Shown here: in pieces, positions 7,121 through 12,584 of the stretch | Position numbering within the stretch: position 1 is the first letter of the stretch | Layout: every line of letters starts with the position of its first letter | Assembly (NCBI GenBank): GCA_001751225.1 | Contig: MAXT01000403.1 | Coordinates: 1-12,584, forward strand | Source: Desulfuromonadales bacterium C00003107 | GTDB lineage: Bacteria > Desulfobacterota > Desulfuromonadia > Desulfuromonadales > Syntrophotaleaceae | DNA: 12,584 nucleotides | Direction: 5' to 3' | Notes under the pieces: model-generated | What the model was told of the DNA's origin: nothing | What the model saw: the letters and a program-made list of their open reading frames with translations, nothing else | Database searches by the model: none | Translations under genes and position numbers: made by a program

Positions 7121-7603
7121 ATGAGCGACCAGTTGACCCATTTTGACGAAGAAGGCAAGGCGATTATGGTGGAAGTTGGCGACAAGGTCCCGACCCAACG
7201 GCTGGCCATTGCTCGCGGCGAGGTACGCATGCTGGAGTCGACCCTGAGTCGGATTCTTGACGGCGACTTTTCCAAGGGCGATGTGTTGGCGGTGGCGCGT
7301 TTAGCCGGCATCATGGCGGCAAAGAAGACCCCCGAGTTGATACCCCTCTGTCATCCGCTGCTGTTGACCTCCATTGCCATCGAGTTTATTCCCCATCCGG
7401 GAGAGGGTCGCATCGAGATTGAGGCCCGGGTTCGCGTCACCGGAAATACGGGCGTCGAAATGGAAGCGCTGACTGCTGTCTCCGGAGCAGCTTTAACCAT
7501 TTACGATATGTGCAAAGCTGTCGATAAGGGGATGGAGATCCACGCTATTCGGTTGATGGAAAAACATGGTGGCAAGAGCGGGACTTATCTGCGCGACGCT
7601 TGA
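7121..7603 (+). CDS. moaC: Cyclic pyranopterin monophosphate synthase MoaC
   Basis: MoaC converts the MoaA product 3',8-cyclo-7,8-dihydro-GTP to cyclic pyranopterin monophosphate in molybdenum cofactor synthesis. The 160-residue protein is full length and shows all family signatures: LCHPL at 76-80, GVEMEALTA at 111-119, YDMCKAVDK at 128-136 (with the catalytic Asp and Lys), and KHGGKSG at 148-154. The ATG start is preceded by AAGGAG at a normal distance (GATAAGGAGACGAA). It follows radA by 99 bases, partly separated by a weak terminator, so it may be read from the radA promoter or from one of its own that I cannot identify. The functional partner moaA is elsewhere in this window on the same strand. 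Confidence 0.95.
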   Translation: MSDQLTHFDEEGKAIMVEVGDKVPTQRLAIARGEVRMLESTLSRILDGDFSKGDVLAVARLAGIMAAKKTPELIPLCHPLLLTSIAIEFIPHPGEGRIEIEARVRVTGNTGVEMEALTAVSGAALTIYDMCKAVDKGMEIHAIRLMEKHGGKSGTYLRDA

Positions 7604-7607
7604 TTTT

Positions 7608-7654
7608 TGATGGCGTCGCAAAAAGTCCGTCCTATAAGTTTTGCGAATGCATCA
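7608..7654. repeat. Imperfect palindrome, possible dispersed intergenic repeat
   Basis: TGATG (7608-7612) pairs with CATCA (7650-7654), and TCGCAAAA (7616-7623) pairs perfectly with TTTTGCGA (7639-7646), separated by a 3x3 internal loop and closed by a 15-base loop. The left half (GATGGCGTCGCAAAAAGTCC) resembles, from memory, short repeats found between genes in deltaproteobacterial genomes. It lies just after moaC. It lacks a T tract, so it is not a normal terminator. Confidence 0.45.
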
Positions 7655-7711
7655 TTTATAGCTCACCCGTGATCTGGCCTGGTGGCCATGATGAGAAATG
7701 GATGACATCGT

Positions 7712-8248
7712 ATGACAGAGCGAATGAGCTTTACTATAAGACGGGCCTTGCTGTTGCCCCTCGGATTGTTGTTGTTGGTTCAACTTGCCCTGTTGATCGT
7801 ATCCGTTTTTCAGGGGCAGCCGCTCAACAAGTGTCTCTTTGTCGGCGGCGTAGTGCTGGTGCTGGCGGGGCTGCTGGCGAATAATCTGTTGCGACGCATC
7901 GAGCTTGATGATGAGGGGATCACGGTCTGCCGTATCGGTCGACGGCGGCGGATGCTGTTTGCCGACTTGACCGAAGTAGAAGCGGTTTGTCTACGCAAGC
8001 GGCTGTTCGTCACCCTCTGGGTCGACGAGTCCTTTCTACTGCTGACCAACGCCTATGGCAATGTGGATACCCTGTTTCAACTTTTGTTGCAGCGGGTCCC
8101 GAGCGGCTTGGCCAGCGACGAAGTACAGGAGGTGGTGGGGAATCCGCCGCGCCATAATGGCAATATCATAGTTTGCTGGTTTGCTGTTGTTTTTTCACTG
8201 CTTATCCTCTGCCGTCAATCTCTGGCGGGTTGCTGGGGCGCATTTTAG
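7712..8248 (+). CDS. Small membrane protein, possibly bPH-domain
   Basis: This 178-residue protein is of unknown function. Two hydrophobic segments (about 12-33 and 40-60) form an N-terminal membrane hairpin. A soluble stretch of about 60-145 (RRIELDDEGITVCR, LFADLTEVEAV, LFVTLWVDESFLLLTNA) has the alternating beta-strand look of bacterial PH domains of the YdbS/YdbT kind. A further hydrophobic segment lies at 151-167. Basic residues RRRR at 77-80 follow the first strands. ATG 7712 is the first possible start after an in-frame stop at 7703-7705; ATG 7724 is an alternative, and neither has a strong ribosome site. It sits between moaC and dksA without clear operon links. The bPH assignment is an inference from strand pattern, not from a conserved motif. 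Confidence 0.6.
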   Translation: MTERMSFTIRRALLLPLGLLLLVQLALLIVSVFQGQPLNKCLFVGGVVLVLAGLLANNLLRRIELDDEGITVCRIGRRRRMLFADLTEVEAVCLRKRLFVTLWVDESFLLLTNAYGNVDTLFQLLLQRVPSGLASDEVQEVVGNPPRHNGNIIVCWFAVVFSLLILCRQSLAGCWGAF

Positions 8249-8263
8249 TCGCGGCCATTTTAG

Positions 8264-8292
8264 TTGACTTGAAAAGGGTTTTCTTTTACATT
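8264..8292 (+). promoter_or_regulatory. Putative sigma70-type promoter of dksA
   Basis: TTGACT (8264-8269) is followed after 17 bases by TACATT (8287-8292). The -35 box matches consensus at five positions and the -10 at four. It lies about 35 bases before the dksA start and its AGGGAG ribosome site. The spacer also contains GAAAA-GGG-TTTTC, a small AT-rich inverted repeat. Confidence 0.5.
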
Positions 8293-8326
8293 TACCCCTT
8301 CTTAATATAGGTAAGGGAGTACCGGC

Positions 8327-8683
8327 ATGGAAAAGGCACAGATCGAAGATTTCAAAAAAACTCTGGAATTCCAACTGGAGCAATTGCTTCAGGAGGCTGG
8401 CAAAACGGTTTCCGAGATGACCGACGAAGGTATTAACTTTCCCGATCCCACCGATCGGGCGTCTCTTGAGTCAGATCGCAATTTCGAGTTGCGGATCAGG
8501 GATCGTGAACGTCGTCTTATCATGAAAATACGCGATGCTCTGGCCCGCATAGAAAACGGCACCTTCGGCACCTGCGAGTGCTGCGAAGAGCTGATCGGCG
8601 CCGATCGGCTGCGGGCTCGGCCGGTGACAGAGCTCTGTATCGACTGCAAAACCGAGCAGGAACGCAAAGAAAAAATCGGTTGA
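8327..8683 (+). CDS. dksA: DksA family RNA polymerase-binding regulator
   Basis: DksA binds in the secondary channel of RNA polymerase and works with ppGpp to adjust transcription, notably of ribosomal genes. The 118-residue protein has a coiled coil whose tip carries DPTDRA, preserving the DxxDxA motif (Asp40, Asp43, Ala45) needed for activity. A four-cysteine zinc finger follows (Cys83, Cys86, Cys104, Cys107) with the GADRLRARPVTELCIDC phrase. RIRDRERRLIMKI before it matches the ppGpp-site region of E. coli DksA. It is about 33 residues shorter than the E. coli protein at the N-terminus. The zinc finger has an extra Cys85, and Glu87 sits where E. coli has Gly. ATG 8327 has AGGGAG upstream. 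The histidine kinase begins 54 bases downstream with no terminator between, suggesting an operon. Confidence 0.92.
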   Translation: MEKAQIEDFKKTLEFQLEQLLQEAGKTVSEMTDEGINFPDPTDRASLESDRNFELRIRDRERRLIMKIRDALARIENGTFGTCECCEELIGADRLRARPVTELCIDCKTEQERKEKIG

Positions 8684-8737
8684 TCAGGCTGATACTGCAC
8701 ACCCGATGTTTGTGATCGGCAACTAAAGAAGGGTACC

Positions 8738-11074
8738 ATGAGCCCTGAGTGCTGTGCCGTTATCTGCGATGTAGTGCGCATTGCTAATCGGGCTGAGCCT
8801 GATTTCTCCCGGGCCTGCAAGGAAGTTCTGCAGCTGCTGGTGAGCGCTTTTGGCCTCAAAGGGGCCGAGCTGTTCCTCTGTGGCGATCGTCCCAGGCACT
8901 TTTCCGAACGGCTTGCGGCCTCTGGTCCCTATCTCATCCGCCCCTGCAGCAGCATGGCCGAAGGTGGCTCAGCCGAAACCTTGAATAGTCGTTGTCTGGT
9001 GCGTGACGGCCAGGTGTTGTCCGTTCCTCTGTTCGATCACCTGCGACTGCATGGTGTATTGACCCTTTCCCTCCCCTCCGATTTTCATTCCTGTCATTCT
9101 TTCGAAAAATTCTGTCAAACCATCGCCTTACAGTTGAGCGGTTTATTGCAGCGTCGTCAACTGGCCGCCGGTGAGCGGCGTCGTACGGCACAGCTGGCGC
9201 TTATATCCGCTCTCGGTAGTTCGCTGAATAAGGCGTGTACTATTAAGGAGTTGCTGGAGGCCGCCAGTCGGATTGTGCAGCACCATGCCGAGGCGTCCTG
9301 CGTGGTACTGCGGCCGATTTACGGCAATACTCTGCTTGGCGATCGGACGGTACGGATCCCCAGAGTCTGGCAGGGGTTGCGTGCTCCTTTACTGGCCATT
9401 GAAGAGGGGCTTGCCGCTCAAGTGGTGGCTGACGGCAAGGTTGTATTTAAGCAGCACCCCTTGGCGGCCGTTGAGCACAGTGAGCTATTGCTATCGGCTG
9501 TGGCGGCGGTACCACTGGTGTTTCAGCAGCATACCTGGGGGGTTTTCACCATCTTTGAGCAGCTTGACGCCAGTCCTCTGGCTCTGGCTTCCGACCCGGC
9601 AGCGCAAGGCATGCTGGTGCTCATCGCAGAACAGATTGCTCAGGCTATGGAGCGATTGGCGGCGGTGGAGAAGTTGGAGGATCTGTCGCAGGAAAAAGCC
9701 ACCGAACTGCAGGATATGTCCCTGCTGTATCGCATCTCTAGAGCCATGCATAGTACTCTGCATCTTGACGAGTTAATGCACCTGGTGCTTTCGGCTGCCA
9801 CGGTCAAAAATGGAGCCGGCTTTGAGCGGGCCATGCTCTTTCTGGTTAATGAGCGCAGTGGTTTTTTGCAGGGGATGCTGGGAGTCCGTCGCGCTGAAGC
9901 CGGTGCCGTGTTGCCGCCCTCCAAGGGCTTGTCGGCTTGGGAAAAGCCACGGGTTTCTAAAGCGGTACGGTCGGCACAGCGGCAGGATCCCTTTTCTCGC
10001 CAGGTTTGCAAGCAGCGGCTGTCTTTGGAACAGAGTGATCATCCCCTGGTACAGGCTGTACTGGAGGAGCGGGTGGTGTTGGTTTCGGATCACGGCAGAG
10101 GTGCCCCCTCTTTTGCCGAGCTGAAAAAATTATTTAGTATCGGCCATTGCGCCTGTGCGCCGTTGGTCGGGCACGGCAGGGTGCTCGGTGTATTGCTGGT
10201 CGATTCCCCGGGCAGCCGGGAAGAGATCGCTGCGGAGCGGCGGCGGTTTCTCGAATTGTTTGCAAGCCAGGCGGCCCAAGCCATGGAAAACAGCCTGCTG
10301 ATGCAACGTCTGGAGGAGTCGCACCGGCATCTACGAGAAACCCAGGAGCAGATGATTCAGGGGGAAAAGATGGCGGCCCTTGGCGAAACGGCCGCTTCGG
10401 TGACCCATGAATTGCGTAATCCCCTGGTATCTGTCGGCGGTTATGCCAATCGTCTGGCGGGGTTGTTGCCCGCGGAGAGCAAGTCCGGAGAATACAGTCA
10501 GATTATTGTTCGGGAAGTGCGCCGCATGGAAGAGATGCTCAGTAACATCCTGGCCTTTTCAAAAAAACAGATGCTGTGTCTGGTCAATTGCCACTTGGAG
10601 GAGATTCTTGAAGAGGTGCTGACGCTAGAGTCAGAGCCGCTGCAGCGGGCTTCCATTGTGCTGCAGAACGAGATCGTTGAGGGGCTGCCGCCTATTCAGG
10701 GTGATGAGCAGAAATTGCGTCAGGTGGTGTTGAATCTAGTGGCTAATGCGAGGCAGACCATGGCTGCGGGAGGGGTGTTGACGGTCAGGGCTTATACCAC
10801 CCTGCTTCGAGGCGAGCCAGCGGTGGCTCTGGAGGTGGAGGATACGGGCGGAGGGATTGAGCTTTCGGTGATGAGGAATATTTTTAATCCCTTCTTTACC
10901 ACCCGTCAGGACGGTACCGGTCTGGGACTGTCCATTGTCCATCGCATCATCGAGCACCATCACGGCGATATCGAGGTGCAGAACGGTGAATTGGGCGCCC
11001 GCTTTATCATTCGCTTGGCTGTGGCTCAGTCAGAGCGAAAGCCTGGGGTGCCTGGCTGGCCCGGGCGCCGCTGA
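8738..11074 (+). CDS. Soluble GAF-domain sensor histidine kinase
   Basis: This is a 778-residue cytosolic histidine kinase without a transmembrane segment. Three GAF-like sensor regions can be drawn at roughly 1-140, 150-310 and 325-520; the third is the most typical (MLFLVNERSG to GRVLGVLLVDSP). A short coiled coil (about 515-545) leads to the dimerisation helix with the H box ASVTHELRNPL, phospho-acceptor His557. The ATPase domain shows the N box (LNLVANA, 665-671), G1 (EDTGGGI, 701-707), F box (IFNPFFTT, 715-722) and G2 (GTGLGL, 726-731). No receiver domain or response regulator gene is present in the window, so the partner is unknown. It lies directly behind dksA, hinting at a shared link to nutrient or redox state. 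The ligand of the GAF domains cannot be told. GAAGGG precedes the ATG. Two terminators follow. Confidence 0.9.
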   Translation: MSPECCAVICDVVRIANRAEPDFSRACKEVLQLLVSAFGLKGAELFLCGDRPRHFSERLAASGPYLIRPCSSMAEGGSAETLNSRCLVRDGQVLSVPLFDHLRLHGVLTLSLPSDFHSCHSFEKFCQTIALQLSGLLQRRQLAAGERRRTAQLALISALGSSLNKACTIKELLEAASRIVQHHAEASCVVLRPIYGNTLLGDRTVRIPRVWQGLRAPLLAIEEGLAAQVVADGKVVFKQHPLAAVEHSELLLSAVAAVPLVFQQHTWGVFTIFEQLDASPLALASDPAAQGMLVLIAEQIAQAMERLAAVEKLEDLSQEKATELQDMSLLYRISRAMHSTLHLDELMHLVLSAATVKNGAGFERAMLFLVNERSGFLQGMLGVRRAEAGAVLPPSKGLSAWEKPRVSKAVRSAQRQDPFSRQVCKQRLSLEQSDHPLVQAVLEERVVLVSDHGRGAPSFAELKKLFSIGHCACAPLVGHGRVLGVLLVDSPGSREEIAAERRRFLELFASQAAQAMENSLLMQRLEESHRHLRETQEQMIQGEKMAALGETAASVTHELRNPLVSVGGYANRLAGLLPAESKSGEYSQIIVREVRRMEEMLSNILAFSKKQMLCLVNCHLEEILEEVLTLESEPLQRASIVLQNEIVEGLPPIQGDEQKLRQVVLNLVANARQTMAAGGVLTVRAYTTLLRGEPAVALEVEDTGGGIELSVMRNIFNPFFTTRQDGTGLGLSIVHRIIEHHHGDIEVQNGELGARFIIRLAVAQSERKPGVPGWPGRR

Positions 11075-11132
11075 TGGCCGCTTGCAAAGGCCGCCGTCGG
11101 TGGTAGACTGAAATCGAAACGTGATGATTTAC

Positions 11133-11153
11133 AACTCTCTGAAGAGTTTTTTT
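11133..11153 (+). terminator. First terminator after the histidine kinase
   Basis: AACTCT (11133-11138) pairs perfectly with AGAGTT (11143-11148) around a CTGA tetraloop and runs straight into further Ts (seven in a row at 11147-11153). It lies 58 bases after the kinase stop. Confidence 0.65.
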
Positions 11154-11193
11154 GCGCGCACGGTTTTTCCCTCCTGACCGGCGCGCTTTTTTT
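11154..11193 (+). terminator. Second, strong terminator in tandem
   Basis: GCGCGC-A-CGG (11154-11163) pairs with CCG-GCGCGC (11178-11186), nine G-C pairs with one bulged A, followed by seven Ts (11187-11193). It directly abuts the T run of the first terminator, giving near-complete insulation of the downstream leader. Confidence 0.9.
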
Positions 11194-11335
11194 GTTTTGG
11201 ATGAAACAGGCAACCAGGTTGAACAAGCCAAAGGCGCTAAAAAGACCTAGGGGAAACCCTGTTCTAAAGCCTAAACACTGGTCTGGAAGGGCGCATTTGG
11301 AGTCTGCATGGCATCCGGAAATAACAATTATTTTC

Positions 11336-11364
11336 TTGCATGGGCGGGGCCGGTTTGGTATAAG
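11336..11364 (+). promoter_or_regulatory. Putative sigma70-type promoter for the aldehyde dehydrogenase leader
   Basis: TTGCAT (11336-11341) and TATAAG (11359-11364) are 17 bases apart, preceded by an AT-rich stretch (ATAACAATTATTTT). Transcription would start near 11371, giving a leader of about 330 bases. An overlapping weaker pair is TTGGTA (11355-11360) with TATTAT (11378-11383). Confidence 0.55.
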
Positions 11365-11450
11365 TCGGTGTGGTACATATTATGGAATATCGCCTACTGA
11401 GCATTGAATGTAGTGAGAGTTTGTTGCGCATTTAAGGTAAACAGGCGGGT

Positions 11451-11552
11451 TCCGACTCTGACCTGTCTTCGCTAAGGCTTAAAGCTATGGGGGGGCGGGC
11501 TGTGGGTTTCACTGGAAACGGTGGCGCCTCCCGTATTTGGAAAGGAGTCGGA
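11451..11552 (+). ncRNA. Candidate riboswitch aptamer (unclassified structured leader RNA)
   Basis: TCCGACTC (11451-11458) and GAGTCGGA (11545-11552) are perfectly complementary over 8 bp and enclose 86 bases, forming a closing helix. Inside, GGGGGGCG (11490-11497) pairs with CGCCTCCC (11525-11532) with one wobble. Within that, CACTG-GAAA-CGGTG (11510-11523) makes a hairpin with a GAAA tetraloop. On the 5' side, CTAAG (11472-11476) and TATGG (11486-11490) flank a small GGCT/AGCT hairpin and resemble the 11-nucleotide tetraloop receptor. Position in a long leader, with a terminator hairpin immediately after, is the usual riboswitch layout. I do not see the conserved core of GEMM (c-di-GMP/cGAMP), cobalamin, TPP or glycine riboswitches. 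An alternative inner hairpin GTTTC-ACTG-GAAAC (11506-11519) is mutually exclusive with the GAAA hairpin. Confidence 0.55.
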
Positions 11553-11615
11553 GGGTGTTGCATCTGCGACCGTAAGGACGCAAGATATGCAGTGTCCCCC
11601 TGTCTCTTTTTTTTT
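11553..11615 (+). terminator. Terminator-like hairpin of the leader (possible expression platform)
   Basis: TGCG (11565-11568) pairs with CGCA (11579-11582), capped by CC-GTAA-GG with a GNRA loop. The stem extends downward through ATC/GAT and TGC/GCA, with a 2-base bulge, to a GGG/CCC base near 11553-11600. Six bases further on are nine consecutive Ts (11607-11615), 85 bases before the aldehyde dehydrogenase ATG. It begins exactly where the aptamer closing helix ends, so the two may compete or stack. The gap between stem and T run makes terminator strength uncertain. Confidence 0.55.
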
Positions 11616-11700
11616 AAATGTTTCTCGCTCTATTAGGCACTTTCTGGCAATCGGGTTAAGCGAAAAGCTTCAACAACACAAGAACTAGGAGGAATTAGGT

Positions 11701-12584
11701 ATGGCACAGGCAATGGTTGATAAATTGGTAGCTAATGCTAAAGCGGCTGCCGCCGAATTTAAGGGTTTCACCCAAGAGCAGGTCGACAAGATTACCGCGG
11801 CCATGGACAAGGTCAGCGTAGAAAACGAAGTCATGCTCGGCGAAATTGCCGTTGAAGAAACCGGTATTGGCCGGGCCGACCATAAAGCCATCAAGAACCA
11901 CCTTGGTGCTCACATTGTTTATGAGTACTTCAAAGACAAGAAGTCCGTAGGCGTTATCGAAGAAAAAGAAGGCGTTAAGTATGTTGCCGAGCCTTTTGGC
12001 GTGCTGGCGGCTGCTACTCCGACCACCAACCCGACTTCTACTGTCATGTTCAAGTCTTTGATCGCCATGAAGACCCGTAACGTGATTATCTTCGCCTGCC
12101 ACCCCCGCGCTCAGAAGTGCAGCGTTAAAGCTGCTGAACTCATGCGTGACGCAGCTGTTTCCGCCGGCGCTCCCAAGAACGCCATCCAGTTCATCGATAC
12201 TCCTTCTATCGAAGCTACCGGTATGCTGTTCAACCACCCGGGTATAAACTTGATCCTCGCCACCGGCGGTAACGCCATGGTTAAATCTGCTTACAAATCC
12301 GGTCACCCCGCCATCGGCGTCGGTGCTGGTAACACCCCGGTTTTTGTTTCCAAGTCCGCCAATCTCAGCGTTGCGGTTAACAACGTTATCGCTTCCAAGA
12401 CCTTCGACAACGGTACCATCTGCTCTTCTGACCAGTCGATGATCTTCGACGACCAAGCCACTTGTGACGAGGCCGTCAAGCTTCTGATCGAGCGCGGTGC
12501 TTACCTGGTTAAGCCAGAAGAGAAAGCCCAGCTCGAAGCAGTTATGTTCGACAAGGAAAGAGGCGTTCCGGCCATGGCCATCGT
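11701..12584 (+). CDS. CoA-acylating aldehyde dehydrogenase (AdhE N-terminal-like), truncated at the right edge
   Basis: This enzyme family interconverts acetaldehyde and acetyl-CoA with NAD(H) in the cytosol. 294 codons are visible before the window ends. The sequence aligns by eye with the aldehyde dehydrogenase half of AdhE: FTQEQVDKI at about 23-31, IKNH at 64-67, PTTNPTSTVMFKSLIAMKTRN at about 107-127, an ATGGNAMVKSAYKSGHPAIGVGAGNTPVF nucleotide-binding region around 187-215, and the catalytic Cys241 in DNGTICSSDQS. Whether the missing C-terminus carries an alcohol dehydrogenase domain cannot be seen, so no symbol is given. ATG 11701 is preceded by AGGAGG with 8-base spacing, an ideal ribosome site. 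Codons are strongly biased (AAC, AAG, GGT, GTT, ATC), unlike the neighbours, which suggests high expression. A long structured leader probably controls it. Confidence 0.88.
   Translation, partial: MAQAMVDKLVANAKAAAAEFKGFTQEQVDKITAAMDKVSVENEVMLGEIAVEETGIGRADHKAIKNHLGAHIVYEYFKDKKSVGVIEEKEGVKYVAEPFGVLAAATPTTNPTSTVMFKSLIAMKTRNVIIFACHPRAQKCSVKAAELMRDAAVSAGAPKNAIQFIDTPSIEATGMLFNHPGINLILATGGNAMVKSAYKSGHPAIGVGAGNTPVFVSKSANLSVAVNNVIASKTFDNGTICSSDQSMIFDDQATCDEAVKLLIERGAYLVKPEEKAQLEAVMFDKERGVPAMAI

Larger units (their letters stand above)
11075..11700 (+). other. Long intergenic leader region before the aldehyde dehydrogenase gene
   Basis: These 626 bases contain no convincing gene. They hold two tandem terminators (11133-11193), a stretch with no recognised feature (11194-11335), a sigma70-like promoter (11336-11364), an extended structured RNA (11451-11552), a second terminator-like hairpin with nine Ts (11553-11615), and a final segment ending in AGGAGG (11687-11692) 8 bases before the ATG. 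The 71-codon open frame at 11192-11407 starts in the terminator T run and has no ribosome site. Confidence 0.7.

Noticed and set aside
6548..7198. 216-codon minus-strand frame across the radA-moaC junction
   Set aside because: It overlaps the RadA C-terminal domain and the MoaC start, and lacks a ribosome site or familiar protein features.
8271..8287. GAAAA-GGG-TTTTC-TTTT as a terminator of the membrane-protein gene
   Set aside because: The stem is almost all A-T with a 3-base loop and it lies inside the spacer of a better-supported promoter.
11192..11407. 71-codon plus-strand frame in the intergenic region
   Set aside because: It begins in the T run of a terminator, has no Shine-Dalgarno sequence, and crosses the putative promoter.
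11451..11600. GEMM (c-di-GMP or cGAMP) riboswitch, suggested by GGACGCAAGA at 11576-11585 and the likely host group
   Set aside because: The essential GGCAAACC segment and the order of tetraloop hairpin then receptor helix are missing; only the GACGCAA string is similar.
11695..12456. 253-codon minus-strand frame opposite the aldehyde dehydrogenase
   Set aside because: It is antisense to a clearly conserved enzyme; the length comes from the strong codon bias of the real gene.

Overview
The window looks like part of a chromosome from a Desulfuromonadales-type bacterium (the Geobacter / Desulfuromonas / Pelobacter-Syntrophotalea group). This is inferred from a small triheme c7-type cytochrome, a glcD-glcF pair without glcE, an MnmA/ThiI-like thiolase fused to an RNA-binding domain, a short DksA, and a GAF-domain histidine kinase. 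There are no rRNA or tRNA genes, no CRISPR array and no recognisable insertion sequence.

Left part (1-2380). A reading frame enters from the left edge on the minus strand (1-96, uncertain). Beside it, also on the minus strand, is a tRNA-thiolation-type ATP pyrophosphatase (107-1084). Across a 249-base intergenic region lies moaA (1334-2314, plus strand), which starts molybdenum-cofactor synthesis. Its leader holds several small hairpins, one of which pairs with the Shine-Dalgarno sequence. A strong terminator (2343-2373) separates moaA from the converging minus-strand genes.

Middle (2406-5504, minus strand). An exported triheme cytochrome (2406-2711) lies downstream of a two-gene glcD-glcF unit, an FAD-dependent 2-hydroxyacid dehydrogenase and its iron-sulfur partner. 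Together the pair would oxidise glycolate or D-lactate and pass electrons into the respiratory chain.

Right-middle (5614-11074, plus strand). radA (DNA repair) has a good sigma70-type promoter, followed by a weak terminator and moaC, which acts straight after MoaA although the two genes are about 4.8 kb apart. Then come a small membrane protein, dksA, and a large soluble GAF-GAF-GAF histidine kinase probably co-transcribed with dksA. An imperfect palindrome after moaC resembles a dispersed repeat.

Right end (11075-12584). Two back-to-back terminators close the kinase gene. About 500 bases then lead to a truncated CoA-acylating aldehyde dehydrogenase with highly biased codon use. This leader is the most interesting part of the window: a sigma70-like promoter, an 8-bp long-range helix enclosing a branched RNA with a possible GAAA tetraloop and a partner resembling the 11-nucleotide tetraloop receptor, and then a hairpin with nine Ts. 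That is the layout of a transcription-terminating riboswitch. I could not match it to a class I know.
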